Shown here: in pieces, positions 1-10,082 of the stretch
Position numbering within the stretch: the stretch's first letter is position 1
Layout of the letters: each line of letters starts with the position of its first letter
Origin: Phenylobacterium sp.
GTDB taxonomy: Bacteria; Pseudomonadota; Alphaproteobacteria; Caulobacterales; Caulobacteraceae
DNA length: 64,000 nt
Assembly (NCBI GenBank): GCA_018001015.1
Contig: JAGNIV010000006.1
Location: 62,001-126,000, forward strand
Direction: 5' to 3'
The notes under the pieces: generated by a model
What the model saw: only the letters and a program-made list of their open reading frames with translations
Told to the model about the DNA's origin: nothing
Database searches by the model: none
Translations under genes and position numbers: made by a program

Positions 1-170
1 GTGGTGACCGACGTCGAGGTCGTGGCGTCGGCCGAGGTGTCGGTGGTCGCGGCGCTGTTCATGGTCCCGGCGGGATCAGCAGCCGGCGGGGTCATGGTCT
101 GGGCTTGGGCGACGCCCGTCATCAAGGCGGCAACGGCGGCGGTCATGGTCAGAATACGGTTCAAATGCAT
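1..170 (-). CDS. Secreted protein, N-terminal part only
   Basis: The reading frame starts at the ATG whose complement is at 168-170 and runs off the left edge. The visible 56 residues start with a short basic segment, then a hydrophobic stretch ending in a likely signal-peptidase site (GVAQAQ). A Thr/Ala/Ser/Asp-rich, low-complexity segment follows. A GAGG sequence sits about eight bases before the ATG. This suggests an exported periplasmic or surface protein. No domain is visible, so no function is proposed. It points away from glnK. Confidence 0.55.
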   Translation of the reverse strand, partial: MHLNRILTMTAAVAALMTGVAQAQTMTPPAADPAGTMNSAATTDTSADATTSTSVT

Positions 171-894
<724 letters not shown>

Positions 895-931
895 AGCGCA
901 GCGCGAACTCATCGGGACAAGGGGATAGCAC

Positions 932-2374
932 ATGAAAACATTCGGATTTAAGCGGCTGGCGGGCCTGATGGCCGCCGCCACCCTGGTCGGGGCGCCGTTG
1001 GCGTTCCCGGCCTTCGCACAGGACGTCGCGCCGCCCGCAGCCGAGGCCGCCGCGCCCGCGCCGGCGCCGGAAGAGGCGGCTCCCGCCGCAACGGAAGAGG
1101 CGGCTCCGGCCGCCGCGGAAACCCCGGCGCCCACGCTGATGGCGCACCAAGTCAAGCTCGAGCTCGACGGCTCCGGCACGGCCTGGATCCTGACCTCCAC
1201 GGCCCTGGTCCTGATGATGACCATTCCCGGCCTGGCGCTGTTCTATGGCGGCATGGTTCGCCGCAAGAACGTCATCGCCACGGTGGCGCAATCCTTCGCG
1301 GTCACCTGCGTGGTGACGGTCGTCTGGATGGCCATCACCTATGGCATGTCCTTCGGGGTGAACCCGGACGAGAACTTGAACAAGTATGTCGGCTCCTTCG
1401 ACGTGCTGTTCCTCAACGGCGTGACCACCGAGACGGCCTTCTCGGCCGCCAAGGGCCTGCCGGAGATGCTGTGGATCGTCTATCAGATGACCTTCGCCAT
1501 CATCACGCCCGCCCTCATCGCCGGCGCCTTCGCCGAGCGGATGAAGTTCTCGGCCCTCCTGCTCTTCACCACCCTGTGGGCGGTCTTCGTCTACGCGCCC
1601 GTCTGTCACTGGGTCTGGGGCGGCGGCTGGCTCTCGGGCGCGGGCGTCCTGGACTTCGCCGGCGGCACCGTCGTTCACATCAATGCGGGCGTCGCCGGCC
1701 TGATGTGCGCCCTGGTGCTCGGCAAGCGTAAGGGCTACGGCGCGGAAAACATGGCGCCTTCCAACCTGGTCTACACCATGATCGGCGCCAGCCTGCTGTG
1801 GGTGGGTTGGTTCGGCTTCAACGCCGGTTCGGAATGGGCCGCCGACGGCATCGCCTCGGCCGCCATGCTGAACACCCAGATCGCCGCGGCCGCGGCCGCC
1901 CTGTCCTGGATGATCGTCGAGTGGGTCGAGCGCAAGAAGCCCGGCATGCTGGGCCTGGCCTCCGGTGCGGTGGCGGGTCTCGTCGCCATCACCCCGGCCG
2001 CCGGCTTCGTGAACCCGCAAGGCGCTCTGATCATCGGCATCATCGGTGGCGGCGCGGCCTATGTGGGCGCGGTCTGGCTCAAGCGCCTGCTGAAGTATGA
2101 CGACAGCCTGGACGCCTTCGGCGTGCACGGGATCGCCGGCATCGTCGGCGCCCTGCTCACCGGCGCCCTGGCCGACCCGGCCATCAACAGCCTGGGCGAA
2201 GGCGCCTCGGTGGCCAAGCAGGCCGTTGGCATCGTGGCGACCATCGCGTGGTCCGGCGTGGTCACCCTGATCATCCTGTTCATCGTGAAGTTCACCACCG
2301 GCCTGCGTGTCTCGGAAGAGGGCGAAGTCGAGGGTCTGGACCTCTCGCTGCACGGCGAAGCCCTGCACGAGTAG
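932..2374 (+). CDS. amtB: Ammonium transporter AmtB
   Basis: The 480-residue protein starts with a signal peptide (cleavage near FPAFA-QD, residue 29). An Ala/Pro/Glu-rich linker runs to about residue 72, then comes the Amt/Mep/Rh channel domain with some eleven membrane helices. The opening signature LALFYGGMVRRKN is present. The two pore histidines can be placed in VVHINAGVAGL and FGVHGIAGIVGA. It carries ammonium/ammonia across the inner membrane. It is co-transcribed with glnK and followed by a strong terminator. The low-complexity periplasmic linker between signal peptide and channel is longer than in enteric AmtB. Confidence 0.95.
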   Translation: MKTFGFKRLAGLMAAATLVGAPLAFPAFAQDVAPPAAEAAAPAPAPEEAAPAATEEAAPAAAETPAPTLMAHQVKLELDGSGTAWILTSTALVLMMTIPGLALFYGGMVRRKNVIATVAQSFAVTCVVTVVWMAITYGMSFGVNPDENLNKYVGSFDVLFLNGVTTETAFSAAKGLPEMLWIVYQMTFAIITPALIAGAFAERMKFSALLLFTTLWAVFVYAPVCHWVWGGGWLSGAGVLDFAGGTVVHINAGVAGLMCALVLGKRKGYGAENMAPSNLVYTMIGASLLWVGWFGFNAGSEWAADGIASAAMLNTQIAAAAAALSWMIVEWVERKKPGMLGLASGAVAGLVAITPAAGFVNPQGALIIGIIGGGAAYVGAVWLKRLLKYDDSLDAFGVHGIAGIVGALLTGALADPAINSLGEGASVAKQAVGIVATIAWSGVVTLIILFIVKFTTGLRVSEEGEVEGLDLSLHGEALHE

Positions 2375-2398
2375 TTCGAACCACACCAAAGCGTTGGG

Positions 2399-2431
2399 AA
2401 CGGGGGTCCTTCGGGGCCCCCGTTTTCGTTT
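2399..2431 (+). terminator. Rho-independent terminator of glnK-amtB
   Basis: AACGGGGG pairs perfectly with CCCCCGTT. Three further pairs (one T-G wobble) close on a TTCG tetraloop, giving an 11-pair stem at 2399-2424. It is followed by TTCGTTT. It lies 25 bases after the amtB stop and just before the converging GNAT gene. Confidence 0.85.
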
Positions 2432-2434
2432 GGG

Positions 2435-2932
2435 CTAACGCCAGCCCGTCCGGGCGATGGCGTACTCCACCTCGCCCTGCTCCGCGCCCGGCAGGGGATC
2501 GTCCCAGGTCAGGTGGAAGGTGCGGATGTAGCGCAGCCCCGCCTTCTCCATGACGCGCCGCGAGCCTGCGTTGACCGCCATGGTCTGAGCCCAGATGCGG
2601 CTGAGCCCCAGATCACGAAAGCCCAGCTCGACCAGGGCGCGGGACGCCTCGCTGGCATAACCCCGGCCCCAGGCGGCGCGGACCAGGCGATAGCCCAGCT
2701 CCGCCTCATCTCCCTCGACCCGCAGCGAGGCCCAGCCGAGGAAGGTCTCGCCCTCGAACACCAGCCAGGTGCGGCGGGCCAGCAGGTCAGGCAGGCTTCG
2801 GGCTTCGACCACCTCACGGGTCTCCCCCGCTCCGCTGATGAAGGCCATCACCTCGGGATCGCCGTGCAGGGCGACCAAGTGTTCGAGATCGTCCGGCGTC
2901 AGAGGCCGCAGGCGCAGCCGCGCGGTCTCCAC
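2435..2932 (-). CDS. GNAT-family N-acetyltransferase (RimJ/RimL type)
   Basis: A 165-residue single-domain acetyltransferase. It has the RimJ/RimL-like opening METARLRLRPLTPDDLEHL and an acetyl-CoA pyrophosphate loop RAAWGRGYASEAS near residues 85-97. A late segment, NAGSRRVMEKAGLRYIR, is typical of this subfamily. Such proteins acetylate protein N-termini or small amines; the substrate is not predictable. The start is a GTG four bases after the ispE stop, which suggests it is the last gene of the TPR-ispE operon. Confidence 0.85.
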   Translation of the reverse strand: METARLRLRPLTPDDLEHLVALHGDPEVMAFISGAGETREVVEARSLPDLLARRTWLVFEGETFLGWASLRVEGDEAELGYRLVRAAWGRGYASEASRALVELGFRDLGLSRIWAQTMAVNAGSRRVMEKAGLRYIRTFHLTWDDPLPGAEQGEVEYAIARTGWR

Positions 2933-2936
2933 CGGC

Positions 2937-3818
2937 TCAAGTCCAGGGCCCGCCGAGGCGGCAGCGCCGGACCCACCAGTCGGGCTTCATGGCCATGATC
3001 CGTTCGGCCAGGGTCTCGGCCTCCACCTCGCTCTGGCATAGCGCGAAGCAGGTGGCTCCGGAGCCGGACATGCGGGCGATCAGGGCCTCGGGCTCATCGG
3101 CCAGCGTCGCCAGCACATCGCCGATGGCCGGCGCCAGGGCCACGGCGGGCGCCTCAAGGTCATTGCGGGTGGTGGCGAGCCAACCGGCCACCTCCTCGAC
3201 GCTCTCGAAGGCGTCGGGCATGGGCGGCGGCGCGATGTCGCCGAACACCCCCGCGGCGTCGAAGGCGGCGTAGACGGCCGGCGTCGAAACCGAGACGCCG
3301 GGATTGACCAGCACCGCCTCCAGGATCGGCAGGCCCGGGGCCGGCGACAGCCGCTCTCCCCGCCCCTGCGCCACCACCGGGCGGCCCCAGAGGCAGGCCG
3401 CGCCATCAGCGCCGAGGCCTGCGGCGACGGCCTCCAGTTCCACGTCGTCGAGCCGGGGGTTCATGTCCTCGCGCATCAGCCGCAGGGCCGCGCCCGCGTC
3501 GCTGGAGCCGCCGCCGAGGCCCGCCGCCACCGGCAGGCGCTTTTCCAGGGTAAAGGCGCGCAGCGCCTGCGGGCCCCGGGCCTTGGCCAGCAGGGCGCGG
3601 GCGGCGCGCAGGATCAGGTTGTCCCCCTCGTCGGCCAGCTGATGGGCGAAGGGACCGCGCACCTTCACGGCCAGGGCCTCCCCCTCGTGCAGGGTGACTC
3701 GATCTCCGGCGTCGGCGAAGACCATCAGGCTGCAGAGCGGGTGATAGCCGTCGGCGCCCGGCGCGCCGACATGCAGGAAGAGGTTGATCTTGGCAGGCGC
3801 CAGGGTGTCGCCGGCCAT
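2937..3818 (-). CDS. ispE: 4-diphosphocytidyl-2-C-methyl-D-erythritol kinase
   Basis: This 293-residue GHMP-family kinase catalyses the ATP-dependent phosphorylation of CDP-methylerythritol in the non-mevalonate (MEP) isoprenoid pathway. Visible features are the N-terminal APAKINLFLHVGAPGADGYHPL segment (IspE-type substrate-binding region), the GHMP ATP loop PVAAGLGGGSSDAGAA near residues 95-110, and the C-terminal motif MSGSGATCFAL. The start lies four bases after the stop of the TPR gene, so the two are probably co-transcribed. Confidence 0.93.
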   Translation of the reverse strand: MAGDTLAPAKINLFLHVGAPGADGYHPLCSLMVFADAGDRVTLHEGEALAVKVRGPFAHQLADEGDNLILRAARALLAKARGPQALRAFTLEKRLPVAAGLGGGSSDAGAALRLMREDMNPRLDDVELEAVAAGLGADGAACLWGRPVVAQGRGERLSPAPGLPILEAVLVNPGVSVSTPAVYAAFDAAGVFGDIAPPPMPDAFESVEEVAGWLATTRNDLEAPAVALAPAIGDVLATLADEPEALIARMSGSGATCFALCQSEVEAETLAERIMAMKPDWWVRRCRLGGPWT

Positions 3819-3822
3819 CGCG

Positions 3823-5514
3823 CTAAGGTCCGGCGACGCGGGGGCTCTGGGCCGGCCCCGCGGGACCCAGGCCAGAGGCCAGCTTGGTCGTCACCTCGGC
3901 CTTCATCTTGGCGTCGGGATCGAGAGTGAGGACCCGCCTCCACTGGAACTCCGCCTCGTCGCGGCGGCCGATGCGCCAGTAGGCGTCGCCGAGATGATTG
4001 TTGATGTCCGGGTCCCCGGCCTCAAGCTCGATGGCTTCCTCAAGCTTCTCGACGGCCTTCTTGTAGTCGCCGAGCCGGAAATAGGCCCAGCCGAGGCTGT
4101 CGATCATGGCCCCGGACTTGGGATTGGAGGCCACGGCCCGTTGCACCATGGCCAGGGCTTCGGGCAGGTGCTCGCCGCGGTCGATCCAGGAATAGCCGAG
4201 ATAGTTCAGCATCTCGCTGTCGTCGGGGCGGATTTTCAGGGCCGCGCGCAGGTCGGCCTCGCCCTCGGCCCAGCGGCCGGCCCGATCGTTGGCCACGCCT
4301 CGAGCATACAACAGCCGCCAGTCGCCAGGACGAGCGGCGATCACCTCGGTGAGGATCTGGGACGCCTCGGCGAACTGCTCGTTGACCCTGAGCATGTCGG
4401 CCAGGGTCACCTTGGCGTCGAGATCGCCGGAGGCCGCCGCCTCCCGCGCCATCTTCAGAGCGGTCTCGCTGTCCTTGGCGCTCTGGAAGCTCCAGGCCAG
4501 CTTGGCGCGGGCCGCAGCATATTCCGGCGCGCCGGGCTTGGGCCTGGCGAAGGCCGCGCGGGCCGAGTCGATGTCGCCGGCGGCCTCCATCAGATCGCCG
4601 ACCATCAGCCAGGCCTCGTTGCGGTTAGGGTCCAGCCGCAGGGCCATGCGCAGGTAGGCCAGGCCGATCTGATCCTGTTTGGCCGACAGCATGGTGGCGG
4701 CAGGCGCCATCAGGGCCTGGGCCGCGCCCTGGCGCAGGGTCGGGGCGGGCGGGGCCGACTTGCCGGCCGCGGCGCGGGCCTTGGCCGCCAACAGGATCGA
4801 GTTCGAGGGTTGATCGGCGAGGCCCTTGTCATAGACCGCCACGGCGTCGAGCCGCTTGCCGCGCCGCTCCAGGAAGCCGCCATAGGCCAAGAGCACCATG
4901 TCACCGGGATCATCGCCGCCGGTCAGCGCCTTGAAGTCCGTCTCAGCCTCATCGTAGCGCTTGGCGCGCTCATAGAGGAAGGCCTGACCCAGCAGGCCGA
5001 AATACTTCACGACCTTGTCATTGCGCAACTCAGGCCGAACCACCGCGCCCTCGGCGTCGCCCGCCATGGCCGAGGCCCAGGGGCTCAGCAGGGCCGCGGC
5101 GCCCTTGTGCGGGAAGCCAACCCGCTCGGGCGCCAGCAACAGCCTGGCGGCCTTGCCCTGGTTGCTGGACATGGCCTCGACGGCCTGGACCATACGGCCC
5201 ATCCGCTTGGTGGCCTCAGAGGCGCCGTCACCGGAGGGCGCGAGCGCGGCGGCCTTGGTGATATCGCCGGCCAGGACCGCGGCGGTGAAGGCCCGCTCGG
5301 CGATCAGGTCGTCTTCCGCGCCGCCGGCCTGGGCCTGTTCGAAATAGGCGACCGCCTGAGCGCCCCGACCGTCGTTCAGCGCGCCCTGGCCGGCCAGGAA
5401 CAAGCCGTAGGAAGATCCACCCAGGTCATCGAGACTGGCGAGATCGTCCCCTGGCTGGGTGGCGCAGGCGGCCAGGAGGGCGAGCGGGGCGACGCAGACG
5501 AGCAGTTTACGCAT
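3823..5514 (-). CDS. TPR-repeat lipoprotein
   Basis: A 563-residue exported lipoprotein. The signal sequence MRKLLVCVAPLALLAAC ends in a lipobox with Cys17. The rest is helical tetratricopeptide repeats, clearest near the C-terminus (for example SWIDRGEHLPEALAMVQRAV and GWAYFRLGDYKKAVEKLEEA). The ATG at 5514 is preferred over one 12 codons earlier because it sits after a GAGG and directly begins the signal peptide. TPR lipoproteins of this size are scaffolds in envelope biogenesis; the partner is unknown. It leads an operon with ispE and a GNAT gene. Confidence 0.85.
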   Translation of the reverse strand: MRKLLVCVAPLALLAACATQPGDDLASLDDLGGSSYGLFLAGQGALNDGRGAQAVAYFEQAQAGGAEDDLIAERAFTAAVLAGDITKAAALAPSGDGASEATKRMGRMVQAVEAMSSNQGKAARLLLAPERVGFPHKGAAALLSPWASAMAGDAEGAVVRPELRNDKVVKYFGLLGQAFLYERAKRYDEAETDFKALTGGDDPGDMVLLAYGGFLERRGKRLDAVAVYDKGLADQPSNSILLAAKARAAAGKSAPPAPTLRQGAAQALMAPAATMLSAKQDQIGLAYLRMALRLDPNRNEAWLMVGDLMEAAGDIDSARAAFARPKPGAPEYAAARAKLAWSFQSAKDSETALKMAREAAASGDLDAKVTLADMLRVNEQFAEASQILTEVIAARPGDWRLLYARGVANDRAGRWAEGEADLRAALKIRPDDSEMLNYLGYSWIDRGEHLPEALAMVQRAVASNPKSGAMIDSLGWAYFRLGDYKKAVEKLEEAIELEAGDPDINNHLGDAYWRIGRRDEAEFQWRRVLTLDPDAKMKAEVTTKLASGLGPAGPAQSPRVAGP

Positions 5515-5580
5515 GGGGTTGAACCTCACCGCTTTCCGCCCGCGCCGCAAGCTTGGCCAACCAGCGCGCGCCGATTTTCC

Positions 5581-7254
5581 CTACATATTCGGGTAGTTCG
5601 GGCCGTCTCCACCCTGCGGGGTGGTCCAGTTGATGTTCTGCGAGGGGTCCTTGATGTCGCAGGTCTTGCAGTGGACGCAGTTCTGGAAGTTGATCTGGAA
5701 CTTCGGGTTCTGGCCGGCTTCGTCGTAGAGCACCTCGTAGACGCCCGCCGGGCAGTAGAGCCGCGCGGGCTCTGCGAACCGTGGCAGGTTCACCTCGATC
5801 GGGACGCTCGGGTCCTTCAGCTTCAGGTGGGCCGGCTGGTTCTCGTCGTGGTTGGTGGCCGACAGGAAGACGCTGGAGAGCTTGTCGAAGCTGAATTCGT
5901 TATCCGGCTTCGGATAGACGATCGGCTTGTAGTCCTTGGCCAGACCGGTGGAGGCCGCATCCGACTTGCCGTGCTTCAGCGTGCCCCAGGGCGACCAGCC
6001 GCCCAGGAGCGTGGCGATCATGGCGTCGGCGCCGCCCAGGACCAGGCCCGGAATGGTGCCGAACTTCGACCACAGCGGTTTGAAGTTGCGGACGTTCCAC
6101 AGCTCCTTGTGTATCGAGGACGTCTTGTAGGCGGCTTCGTAGCTTTCCAGGGCGTCGCTCGAACGGCCCTCGGCGATGGCGGCGAAAGCGGCCTCGGCGG
6201 CCAGCATGCCGCTCTTCACCGCGTTGTGGCTGCCCTTGATGCGGGGAACATTGACCATGCCGGCCGAGCAGCCCAGCAGCACGCCGCCGGGGAAATAGAG
6301 CTGCGGCAGGGACTGCGAGCCGCCCTCGGTGATGGCGCGCGCGCCGTAGGAGATGCGCTTGCCGCCTTCCAGATAGCCGCGGATCGTCGGGTGGGTCTTG
6401 AAGCGCTGGAACTCGTCGAAGGGCGACAGCCAGGGGTTCTTGTAGTTCAGGTGCAGCACGAAGCCGATGGCCACGTAATTGTCCCCGAAGTGGTACATGA
6501 AGGACCCGCCGCCGGTGGCGTTGTCCAGGGGCCAGCCGAAGGTGTGCTGGGTCAGGCCGGGCTCGAACTGCGCGTCCGGCACCTGCCAGAGTTCCTTGAT
6601 GCCGATGCCGAACTTCTGCGGGTCACGACCCTCGGTCAGGCCGAACTTGGCCTGCAGCTGCTTGGCCAAAGAGCCGCGCACGCCCTCGCCGATGAAGGTG
6701 TACTTGGCGTGCAGTTCGATGCCGGGCTGGTAGTCGGGGCCGGGCTGGCCGTCCTTGCCGATGCCGAACACGCCGGCCACGACGCCCTTCACCGAGTCGT
6801 CCTCGTTGTAGACCACCTCGGAGGCGGCCATGCCGGGATAGATCTCGACCCCCAGGCTCTCGGCGTGCTGGCCCAGCCAGCGGCAGACGTTGCCCAGGCT
6901 GGCGATGTAGTTGCCGTGGTTCAGCATCCACTTGGGGAAGGGCAGGAAGCTGATGTCCAGCTCGCCCTGCGGACCGAGCATCACGAACTTGTCGCGGGTG
7001 ACCTTGGTCTCCAGCGGAACGCCGAGCTCCTTCCAGTTCGGCAGCAGCTCATTGATGCCGCTGGGATCGATGACCGCCCCCGACAGGATGTGAGCGCCGA
7101 CCTCGGAGCCCTTTTCGAGAACCGCGACGGAGATTTCCGTTCCGGCCTGCTCGGCCAGTTGCTTCAGGCGGATCGCGGCCGACAGGCCCGAGGGGCCGGC
7201 GCCGACGATCACCACGTCGTACTCCATGGCCTCGCGTTCAATGACGTCGCTCAT
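5581..7254 (-). CDS. Electron transfer flavoprotein-ubiquinone oxidoreductase
   Basis: The 557-residue protein matches ETF-QO in length and layout. This enzyme passes electrons from reduced ETF (from acyl-CoA and other dehydrogenases) to ubiquinone at the inner membrane. The N-terminal FAD-binding motif VVIVGAGPSGLSAAIRLK is at about residues 14-31. The C-terminal 4Fe-4S ligands occur in CPAGVYEV and CVHCKTCDIKDP. A GAGGGG ribosome site precedes the ATG. Its presence fits the acyl-CoA dehydrogenase, ligase and enoyl-CoA hydratase genes elsewhere in the window. It is divergent from the uracil-DNA glycosylase gene. Confidence 0.96.
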   Translation of the reverse strand: MSDVIEREAMEYDVVIVGAGPSGLSAAIRLKQLAEQAGTEISVAVLEKGSEVGAHILSGAVIDPSGINELLPNWKELGVPLETKVTRDKFVMLGPQGELDISFLPFPKWMLNHGNYIASLGNVCRWLGQHAESLGVEIYPGMAASEVVYNEDDSVKGVVAGVFGIGKDGQPGPDYQPGIELHAKYTFIGEGVRGSLAKQLQAKFGLTEGRDPQKFGIGIKELWQVPDAQFEPGLTQHTFGWPLDNATGGGSFMYHFGDNYVAIGFVLHLNYKNPWLSPFDEFQRFKTHPTIRGYLEGGKRISYGARAITEGGSQSLPQLYFPGGVLLGCSAGMVNVPRIKGSHNAVKSGMLAAEAAFAAIAEGRSSDALESYEAAYKTSSIHKELWNVRNFKPLWSKFGTIPGLVLGGADAMIATLLGGWSPWGTLKHGKSDAASTGLAKDYKPIVYPKPDNEFSFDKLSSVFLSATNHDENQPAHLKLKDPSVPIEVNLPRFAEPARLYCPAGVYEVLYDEAGQNPKFQINFQNCVHCKTCDIKDPSQNINWTTPQGGDGPNYPNM

Positions 7255-7397
7255 GATCCCCTCAACTCCTCTGGGCCACGCGTCAGGGGTTCCCCTCCCC
7301 TTACGCCGCGCGGCGTTGATCCGTTCGCCGACTTATCGGAAGCTTGCCGGTCGCCGGTCAAGGGTGAACTCCGTCGCAACAACGATTACAAGGACGC

Positions 7398-8213
7398 ATG
7401 AACCCCGCCTCGCGTGACGTCGCCGCCGAAAGCCTGCTCGCCTTCTGGGCCGAGGCGGGTGTCGACGCCATGCTGCTGGACGAACCGTTCGATCGCATCG
7501 AGGCGGGTAAGATCGCGCCGATCCGCCTGCCTGAGAAGCCGGTGGCGGCCCCGATCGCGGCCCGGGCGGCGCCCGCCGCGGGTCCTGACGTCTCCGCCGC
7601 CGTCGCCGAGGCCAGACGCCTGGCCGCCGCCGCCGGCGACCTGGAGGCCCTGAAAGTCGCCATCGAGGCCTTTGACGGCTGTCCGTTGAAATTCGAGGGC
7701 GCCGCGCGCCAGTCGGTCTTCTATCGCGGCTCGATCTCCGCGCCGCTGATGGTGATCGGTGAAGGCCCCGGCCAGGAAGAGGACCTCCAGGGTCAGCCCT
7801 TCGTCGGCCGCGCGGGCCAACTTCTGGACCGGATGTTCGCCGCCGCCGGCCTGACCGACCAGGTCTTCATCACCAACTCGGTGTTCTGGCGCCCTCCCGG
7901 CAACCGCAACCCCTCGCCGGGCGAACAGATGGTCTGCGCGCCCTTCCTGGAACGGGCCATCGAGCTGCTGAAACCGCACATGCTGCTGCTGGTGGGCGGG
8001 CCCTCGTCGAAGGCCATGCTGAAGCGCGAGGAGGGCATCCTTTCCCTGCGCGGGCGCTGGTTCGAGTGGAAGTCGGCGGACGGCGCCATCGAGCTGCCGG
8101 CCATGCCCACCCTGCACCCGGCCTTCCTGCTGCGGCAGCCCGGGGCCAAGAAAAAGGCGTGGAGTGACCTGCTGACGCTCACCGAGCGCCTCAATCGGCC
8201 GGAACGTCCTTAA
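7398..8213 (+). CDS. Family-4-type uracil-DNA glycosylase
   Basis: A 271-residue protein whose C-terminal 180 residues match the family-4 uracil-DNA glycosylase fold. The catalytic-loop motif GEGPGQEEDLQGQPFVGRAG, the NSVFWRPPGNRNP segment and the late motif TLHPAFLLR are clear. These enzymes remove uracil from DNA. The roughly 90-residue N-terminal part is Ala/Pro rich. Family-4 enzymes usually hold a 4Fe-4S cluster by four cysteines; here only CPLK and MVCAPF offer cysteines at the expected places, so the cluster may be absent. It may be annotated elsewhere as an SPO1 DNA-polymerase-related protein. Confidence 0.88.
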   Translation: MNPASRDVAAESLLAFWAEAGVDAMLLDEPFDRIEAGKIAPIRLPEKPVAAPIAARAAPAAGPDVSAAVAEARRLAAAAGDLEALKVAIEAFDGCPLKFEGAARQSVFYRGSISAPLMVIGEGPGQEEDLQGQPFVGRAGQLLDRMFAAAGLTDQVFITNSVFWRPPGNRNPSPGEQMVCAPFLERAIELLKPHMLLLVGGPSSKAMLKREEGILSLRGRWFEWKSADGAIELPAMPTLHPAFLLRQPGAKKKAWSDLLTLTERLNRPERP

Positions 8214-8331
8214 CCGGACTCCTGGCGCGCGAACGCACTTTCCCTTCATCAATAAGGGTTCTAAACGTCTCGGGTCATTGAGGAATAGGGTCACGCCAGA
8301 CCAGCGACGACGCGGCGGTGTGAAAGTGGGC

Positions 8332-10020
8332 ATGACGCAGACCAAGCGCGTGCGGATCGCGGCCCTGGCCCTGATCTGCGCCACCATCGCAGGAAAGGCG
8401 CTGGCCGGCAGCCCGCAGGTCCTGACGCCCGCCGACGCTCAGAGCTACGCCCGGGCCTTCGAATCGGTGGATCGCGGCGACTTCATCGACGCCACGATGC
8501 AGACTCTCGAGATCAGCGACCCCTCACTTTCCGGCTACATCACCTATCGCGGCTTGATGCACCCGACGGCGCACAAGTCGAACTTCGAGGAACTGTCGGG
8601 CTGGCTGGCGCGCTATGCCGACCTGCCGGTCGCCGAACGCATCTACACCCTGGCCAGTAAGCGCAAGACGCCGGACATGGCCGCGCCGGCCGTCCCCGGG
8701 CTGATCGGGACCGACTGGAACAAGGTCGAGCTGGTGGCTCCGGGTTCCGGCGGCCCCTTCGACCTCGACAACGCCCGCCTGGCTCGCGAGGCCTTCTATT
8801 CCGGCGACTCCAGGCGTGCGCTGGACCTCGCCAAGGCCGTCGGTGAGCGCTGGATCGCCGGCATGGCCGCCTACCGCCTGCGCCGCTACGACCAGGCCGA
8901 GACCCACCTGTCACAGGTGGCCCAGGACACCGAGGAAGACATCTGGGTCCGGGCCGGCGCCGCCTATTGGGCCGCGCGCGCCGCCGAGGCCGGCGGCGCC
9001 AGCGACCGCGCGGCGACCTACCTGCGCCAGGCGGCCGGTTCGCCTGAGACCTTCTACGGCATGATCGCCGAGCGCCAGGTGGCCCTGGGCAATCTGGGAC
9101 CCGCCATCCCCCTCTCCATGGCCCAACCCTACCAGCCCCGCGCCCGGAGCGTGATCAAGGCCTCCTACGGCGGCCCCACCGCCGACGTGACCAAGATGAT
9201 GCGCGAGGACGTCCGCGCCCACCGCGCGGCGGCGCTGGCCCAGATCGGCCGCGTGCCGGAATCCGGTCAGGAACTGCGCGCCGGCTTGGCGCTGGCCCGC
9301 ACGCCGGAAGAGCGTCAGCGCTGGCTGAAGCTGGCCGCCGTCATCAATGAGGGCCTGGCCCAGGACATGGCCGCCGCCGGCCACGCCCGGCGCCGCGGCG
9401 AGCCGGACTACCCCACTCCGAACCTGAACCCCCGCGAGGGCTTCAAGGTCAGCAAGGCCCTGGTCTACGCCATCGTCCGCCAGGAAAGCCGCTTCAACCC
9501 GGGCGTCGTCTCTCCGGCCGGCGCCGTGGGGCTGATGCAGCTGATGCCCGACGCCGCGGCCCATGCGACCGGCGACAAGCGTCTGCGCGACGACATGAGC
9601 CCGCTGTTCGATCCCAGCTTCAATCTCAAGGTCGGCCAGGACTATCTCGGCTGGCTGATGGGTGAAGGGGTCGGCTACGACATCCTGCGCACCGTCGCGG
9701 CCTATAACGGCGGCCCCGGCACCCTGCAGAAGACCGCCACGATGTTGGGCGAGGACGACGAGAGCCTGATGGTCATCGAGTGCATGCCCGCCGTGGAGAC
9801 TCGCAACTACGTCGAACGCGTCATGGCCGCCTACTGGACCTACCAGAAGAAGTTCGGCCAGGAGTCGCGCACCCTGGACGCCCTCGCCACCGGCCAGAAG
9901 TACATCGACGCGCGCTGGGACGCGCCCCTGCCCGCGGCCAAGGTCGTGGTGGCCGAGGATGAGGACGCCAAGGCTTCGCCCAAGGCCGACAAGCAGGCCC
10001 GGCGCGGCAAGCGCGGCTAA
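8332..10020 (+). CDS. Soluble lytic murein transglycosylase
   Basis: A 562-residue exported cell-wall enzyme. The signal peptide begins MTQTKRVRIAALALICATI and ends near KALA-GS. A long helical superhelix follows, then a C-terminal SLT domain from about residue 370. The catalytic glutamate is Glu385 in VRQESRFNP, followed by GAVGLMQLMPDAA and AAYNGGPG, the canonical SLT motifs. It cleaves glycan strands to give 1,6-anhydro-muropeptides in the periplasm. The ATG at 8332 is preferred over an upstream TTG because it starts the signal peptide. The C-terminus is Lys/Ala rich. Confidence 0.93.
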   Translation: MTQTKRVRIAALALICATIAGKALAGSPQVLTPADAQSYARAFESVDRGDFIDATMQTLEISDPSLSGYITYRGLMHPTAHKSNFEELSGWLARYADLPVAERIYTLASKRKTPDMAAPAVPGLIGTDWNKVELVAPGSGGPFDLDNARLAREAFYSGDSRRALDLAKAVGERWIAGMAAYRLRRYDQAETHLSQVAQDTEEDIWVRAGAAYWAARAAEAGGASDRAATYLRQAAGSPETFYGMIAERQVALGNLGPAIPLSMAQPYQPRARSVIKASYGGPTADVTKMMREDVRAHRAAALAQIGRVPESGQELRAGLALARTPEERQRWLKLAAVINEGLAQDMAAAGHARRRGEPDYPTPNLNPREGFKVSKALVYAIVRQESRFNPGVVSPAGAVGLMQLMPDAAAHATGDKRLRDDMSPLFDPSFNLKVGQDYLGWLMGEGVGYDILRTVAAYNGGPGTLQKTATMLGEDDESLMVIECMPAVETRNYVERVMAAYWTYQKKFGQESRTLDALATGQKYIDARWDAPLPAAKVVVAEDEDAKASPKADKQARRGKRG

Positions 10021-10082
10021 GGCCTCGCTTCGCCCTCAATCTGCGACTAGCTCTGTTAGACCGTCCCGACCAACGGGCGACG

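Noticed and set aside
3784..7401. 1205-codon rightward frame opposite ispE, the TPR gene and ETF-QO
   Set aside because: It covers three confident genes on the other strand and has antisense-type composition; no domain can be read in it.
8240..8265. Weak CCCTT/AAGGG hairpin after the uracil-DNA glycosylase gene as terminator
   Set aside because: Only five pairs and no T-run follow.
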